Position numbers and translations under genes: made by a program
From: Pseudomonadota bacterium
GTDB taxonomy: Bacteria; Pseudomonadota; Gammaproteobacteria; Xanthomonadales; Marinicellaceae
Assembly (NCBI GenBank): GCA_008501575.1
Contig: QQUO01000317.1
Coordinates: forward strand, 1 to 24,656
Length of the DNA: 24,656 nt
Reading direction: 5' to 3'
Shown here: positions 21,433 to 24,656 of the stretch, piece by piece
How the letters are laid out: every line of letters begins with the position of its first letter
How positions within the stretch are numbered: position 1 is the first letter of the stretch
The notes under the pieces: generated by a model
The model's input: only the letters and a program-made list of their open reading frames with translations
Database searches by the model: none
What the model was told of the DNA's origin: nothing

Positions 21433-22797
21433 TTATCGACGTCCGCGTTTACGTAAAGCGCTTGGTGAATAATTACTTTCATCCAACGGCGTATTAAAGG
21501 TGTTTACTTGGTCTTGATTATCTAAACCAACAGCAATATAACGGCCTGATTGTAAGTCATGATGTGACTCAACGGTTGACCAAAAAGTCGGTACATCGTA
21601 GTAATTAATACTGTGCGCTTCTGAAAAACGCCAAATATCACCCCGACTGTCATAATGATCAATTAACAGAATTTGATAGCTGTCTTCATCCAGATAAAAG
21701 GTTCTGCGACTGTTAATATGCCGGAAACCTTCACGTAATTTGGCATCAACAATATGCACACGGTGTAACTCATAGCGCATATAATCAGGATCTAAATGAC
21801 CCGGTTTAACCATATCCGACACCTGTGAATCACTGCTATGTGCTTTATAAGAATTATAAGGCACATACATTTCTTTGGTGCCGACAAATTCCCAGGTAAA
21901 ACGATCCATGGCACCATTGTACATATCAATCATGTCACTGGTTCTCAAACCATCAGATGCGGTACCCGGATTATCATAAGCGACATTCGGTGCGCGACGA
22001 ACACGACGTTGTCCAGGATTATATATCCAAGCTTTACGCGGTGATTCTGTTTGGTTCATTGTTTCATAGACCAACAATATTTCACCCGCTAATCGTGCCG
22101 GGGCTTCCACCACTTGATAAAAATACAACAAAATATTGTCAATATCATCAATGGTATTACCCGGTACATAATATTTACCGTATAACTCTTCCCGTAAACG
22201 TACCAGGGTGTAGTTACCGCTGGTGGTCACAGCAGCTTGGTTATTGTAGCGAACACCACCGGTTCCCTTGTATTTGAGCTTGTGGTTAAAAATCAACTCA
22301 TAGGCATTTTCGGCGAATGCAAAAGGAAAGCCCTCGGCCACATTCTCGACCCCTTCACCATTAGCAACCAAGGTGCCGGTTTTGGCGTTTTCGATGGTTT
22401 TTTCATATATTCGCTGTGGAAATGCAGCACTTCTCCGAGTTTGATAAACCGCCATTTTATAAGTTTCAGGATAGCGCTCAAACATGGCAATCTGTCCGAC
22501 TGATAACTGCTCACTGTATTGTTTATAATTGCTGCCATCAATGGTGAACAGAACCTTATCATCGGCAAAAGGATCCGGGTGATGATCACCAGGCTGATAA
22601 CCCGCAGGTGGTTCGGTGATTCCCCCGGTCCAGGCCGGAATGGTACCGGCTTCATTACCGGCACGTATGGCACCAACCGGTGTTAAATCATCGGTTAAAC
22701 GGTGGATTTCATCCGGCTTTGGGCCTGCATGTGCCACAGTCAAAGCCATGGTCAAACCGGTTAGGCCGGTGATGATTGTTTTGCTTAATAGTTTCAT
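21433..22797 (-). CDS. DUF1329 exported protein (LolA/LolB-like fold expected)
   Basis: A 454-residue periplasmic protein with a signal peptide (MKLLSKTIITGLTGLTMALT then VAHA, cleavage near 24). The mature part has the family phrases PVGAIRAGNEAGTIPAWTGG, then DPFADDKVLFTI, ARLAGEILLVYETMNQTESPRKAW, WIYNPGQRRVRRAPNVAYD, and HRVHIVDAKLREGFRHINSRR. This is the DUF1329 family. From memory its fold resembles LolA/LolB lipoprotein carriers, which have a hydrophobic pocket, so it may carry a lipid or other hydrophobe across the periplasm. It starts 15 bases after the DUF1302 stop, with an AGG ribosome-binding site. Typical family length. Confidence 0.88.
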   Translation of the reverse strand: MKLLSKTIITGLTGLTMALTVAHAGPKPDEIHRLTDDLTPVGAIRAGNEAGTIPAWTGGITEPPAGYQPGDHHPDPFADDKVLFTIDGSNYKQYSEQLSVGQIAMFERYPETYKMAVYQTRRSAAFPQRIYEKTIENAKTGTLVANGEGVENVAEGFPFAFAENAYELIFNHKLKYKGTGGVRYNNQAAVTTSGNYTLVRLREELYGKYYVPGNTIDDIDNILLYFYQVVEAPARLAGEILLVYETMNQTESPRKAWIYNPGQRRVRRAPNVAYDNPGTASDGLRTSDMIDMYNGAMDRFTWEFVGTKEMYVPYNSYKAHSSDSQVSDMVKPGHLDPDYMRYELHRVHIVDAKLREGFRHINSRRTFYLDEDSYQILLIDHYDSRGDIWRFSEAHSINYYDVPTFWSTVESHHDLQSGRYIAVGLDNQDQVNTFNTPLDESNYSPSALRKRGRR

Positions 22798-22812
22798 AAA
22801 GTAGTACCTATC

Positions 22813-24656
22813 TTAGAATGAATATTTGATGTTAAACGAGGCAAAATCACGATCGGAGATCAGGTTATGGATACCCGCTCCGGAAAAACGGGTGTAGCTT
22901 AAATCAGCGCTCCATTTTTCAAGATAAATACCATTTACACCCAAGGTTAAAGACTTTCTACCTTCCACAAAGTTCCCACCAGGACCCGGTGTTGTACCAT
23001 TGACATCATGGTTAAATGCGATCCGCGGTGAAACATTCCATGGCGTACCAAAGGCACCAAAATAATCAAATCGTGCTGCCATTCGATAGCCCCAGGAAAA
23101 ATCTGTGGCAAAAAATTCTGACGATTCGGTGACCGGGTTTCGACCATTACCACCTGATTGCTCAGAAGGACCACCACCGGTATCGGTACCGGGTCCGTTA
23201 TATCGCATCACATCTTGCGATGGCAAATCCCACACATGGGTAAAACCCACTTCAGCAATAAAGGCGATGGAGTCTGTTTTAAAGAAATCATTGGGCCCAA
23301 ATAACTTGGTGGTGGTGAATTGCAACTGTGACATTTTATGACGTTCCCAGCCACGAATATAATCTTCCGGCTCATAGTCACCCAATTGTGAAACAAAGCG
23401 GTTATAAGGCGCTTCAATCAACGGATTTAACGGTGACAAGGCGGCAAACAACACTTCCACATCATCCAATTGTAAGGGCACATTGTCACGGTATGACAAT
23501 TCACCCTGTAAGGCCCAACCAATATTGGGAATAACCGTATTAAAGCTGATACCGTAGAGATTAATGTCTTCCGGAAATTCAGTAAAGTAGGCACCCGAAT
23601 TCGGTGTTGCCGGACTGGTACCGCGCGTAGGGTCACCCAAGGCAATACCACTGATTAACGGCAGTCTTGAGTGGTAATTTAAGTAATAAAATCCGAACTC
23701 GGTATTATTCAGAGGTTCAGAGAAATATTTAAAGGAAATACCATATTGACCATCATCACTGGCACCGGCCACATTTTTTCGTTGAATTGAAAAGTCCCTG
23801 GTTTGGCCGGCCAGGGCCTCTGCTCCTGGAATAGACTGTAAATAAGGCAACAGTGAGTATTCCGGAATAATACCAAAACCAAGTGCCACATATTCACCAC
23901 CCGGGGTGGCAAAATCATTGGTACCAAAATAAGTACCCGCAGGATCCGGATCAGTCTGTTCAAACTCAAACAGATAAACCGCTTCCATGGATAGATTATT
24001 GGTAATACTTGATGAGAAAGTGATCATATCAATGGGCAAGAACGCTTCTTTTAATTCCGCGCCGGCCACTCGAATCTTAGACACATCAATGGGATTAATG
24101 ACATTAATACCTTGCTGAATGAATGTTGATTCACCCCAACTAACCACTTGTCGACCTAATCGAACCGATGCATATTGATCACCAATAGCAAAGTCCTTGT
24201 ACACATAGGCATCAAGTAATCTGAAGTTTTCACCAACAAACTCTCTGGCAGTCGGTGACAGATCTTCGCGATCGGCATTTTCATAATCATAAAAATAATT
24301 GATTCGGAAAAAACCACCCCATGTGTCATAGGAAAAAGCGATGTCACTGGTCAGTTTGATGGCATTGGAAAACAAATCACCATCATCGTAATTTAAATTA
24401 CCATCATCTGAATTAATCGACCATCGTCCCGGCGCGGCAATACGCTCTTCTAAAGTACTCGGTTGGCCGGTTGCCAAATTAACGCCGACAAATGGATTCA
24501 GGTTGGATTTACCGATTAATCGGTCATCACGATCTTCCACCCGCATGGACACACCATAAGATATGGTGGTGTCGATACTGAAGGTTAAATCACCTTTATA
24601 CCAGGTTTTGGCCAAACCACCTGACGAAGCTGTTAGGGCAGCCAATATCAAAGCAG
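22813..24656 (-). CDS. DUF1302 outer-membrane beta-barrel protein, 5' end outside the window
   Basis: The visible part is about 614 residues and begins inside the signal peptide (ALILAALTASSGGLA before KTWYKG), so only the first residues are missing. The mature start WYKGDLTFSIDTTISYGVSMR, the VGRQVVSWGESTFIQQGIN motif and alternating strands throughout match DUF1302. The end, NIKYSF, carries the terminal phenylalanine typical of Bam-dependent barrels. The family is regularly found with DUF1329 genes, and DUF1302 members are annotated only by association, e.g. with hydrophobic-compound uptake or export. It is the first gene of the cluster, so its promoter is not visible here. Confidence 0.9.
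   Translation of the reverse strand, partial: ALILAALTASSGGLAKTWYKGDLTFSIDTTISYGVSMRVEDRDDRLIGKSNLNPFVGVNLATGQPSTLEERIAAPGRWSINSDDGNLNYDDGDLFSNAIKLTSDIAFSYDTWGGFFRINYFYDYENADREDLSPTAREFVGENFRLLDAYVYKDFAIGDQYASVRLGRQVVSWGESTFIQQGINVINPIDVSKIRVAGAELKEAFLPIDMITFSSSITNNLSMEAVYLFEFEQTDPDPAGTYFGTNDFATPGGEYVALGFGIIPEYSLLPYLQSIPGAEALAGQTRDFSIQRKNVAGASDDGQYGISFKYFSEPLNNTEFGFYYLNYHSRLPLISGIALGDPTRGTSPATPNSGAYFTEFPEDINLYGISFNTVIPNIGWALQGELSYRDNVPLQLDDVEVLFAALSPLNPLIEAPYNRFVSQLGDYEPEDYIRGWERHKMSQLQFTTTKLFGPNDFFKTDSIAFIAEVGFTHVWDLPSQDVMRYNGPGTDTGGGPSEQSGGNGRNPVTESSEFFATDFSWGYRMAARFDYFGAFGTPWNVSPRIAFNHDVNGTTPGPGGNFVEGRKSLTLGVNGIYLEKWSADLSYTRFSGAGIHNLISDRDFASFNIKYSF

Overview
The window reads as chromosomal DNA of a gammaproteobacterium, probably marine or at least free-living, at moderate GC (low-to-mid 40s by eye). 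The evidence is the ribosomal order rpsP-rimM-trmD-rplS, a GacA/UvrY-type regulator of exactly 219 residues, general secretory genes gspL-M-N, an H1-like phasin and a DUF1302/DUF1329/YCF48/RND cluster. I cannot name the genus. I saw no transposase, integrase, phage gene, tRNA, rRNA or CRISPR array. The layout looks like an ordinary vertically inherited backbone with several dense regulatory intergenic regions.

Layout. 1-1798 (minus): translation operon rpsP-rimM-trmD-rplS (rplS leaves the window), preceded by a leader with a terminator-like hairpin. 2087-3180 (minus): a small membrane protein behind a GacA/UvrY-like response regulator. 3289-4495 (plus) and 4525-5157 (minus): a patatin-like lipase convergent with a PhaF-type phasin, sharing one symmetric terminator. 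5361-6740 (minus): tyrosine phenol-lyase with a long upstream region holding an FNR-like palindrome, direct repeats and an inverted repeat. 7133-8070: two small divergent unknown genes around a repeat-rich promoter. 8251-10248 (plus): transketolase. 10321-10803 (minus): glycine-zipper envelope protein. 10804-11068: three back-to-back hairpins. 11069-12229 (minus): a cNMP-binding/EAL phosphodiesterase just downstream of the terminator of hppA, a membrane pyrophosphatase (12311-14356). 14646-15551 (plus): lgt. 15529-17968 (minus): gspN, gspM, gspL, without the rest of the type II secretion operon. 18013-24656 (minus): DUF1302 barrel, DUF1329 protein, YCF48 propeller and RND/MMPL permease.

How they fit together. 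The strongest candidate for an under-described system is the last block. Its order and predicted locations (outer-membrane barrel, periplasmic lipid-carrier-like protein, periplasmic propeller, inner-membrane RND pump) suggest an envelope-spanning hydrophobe transport route, followed directly by gspLMN. Other points of interest are a candidate oxygen-responsive class II promoter for tyrosine phenol-lyase, a cyclic-nucleotide-sensing c-di-GMP phosphodiesterase whose expression may depend on terminator read-through, a hairpin ending at the gspL start codon, and the triple-hairpin intergenic region. All functional statements are inferred from sequence motifs and recalled families; no database search was run.
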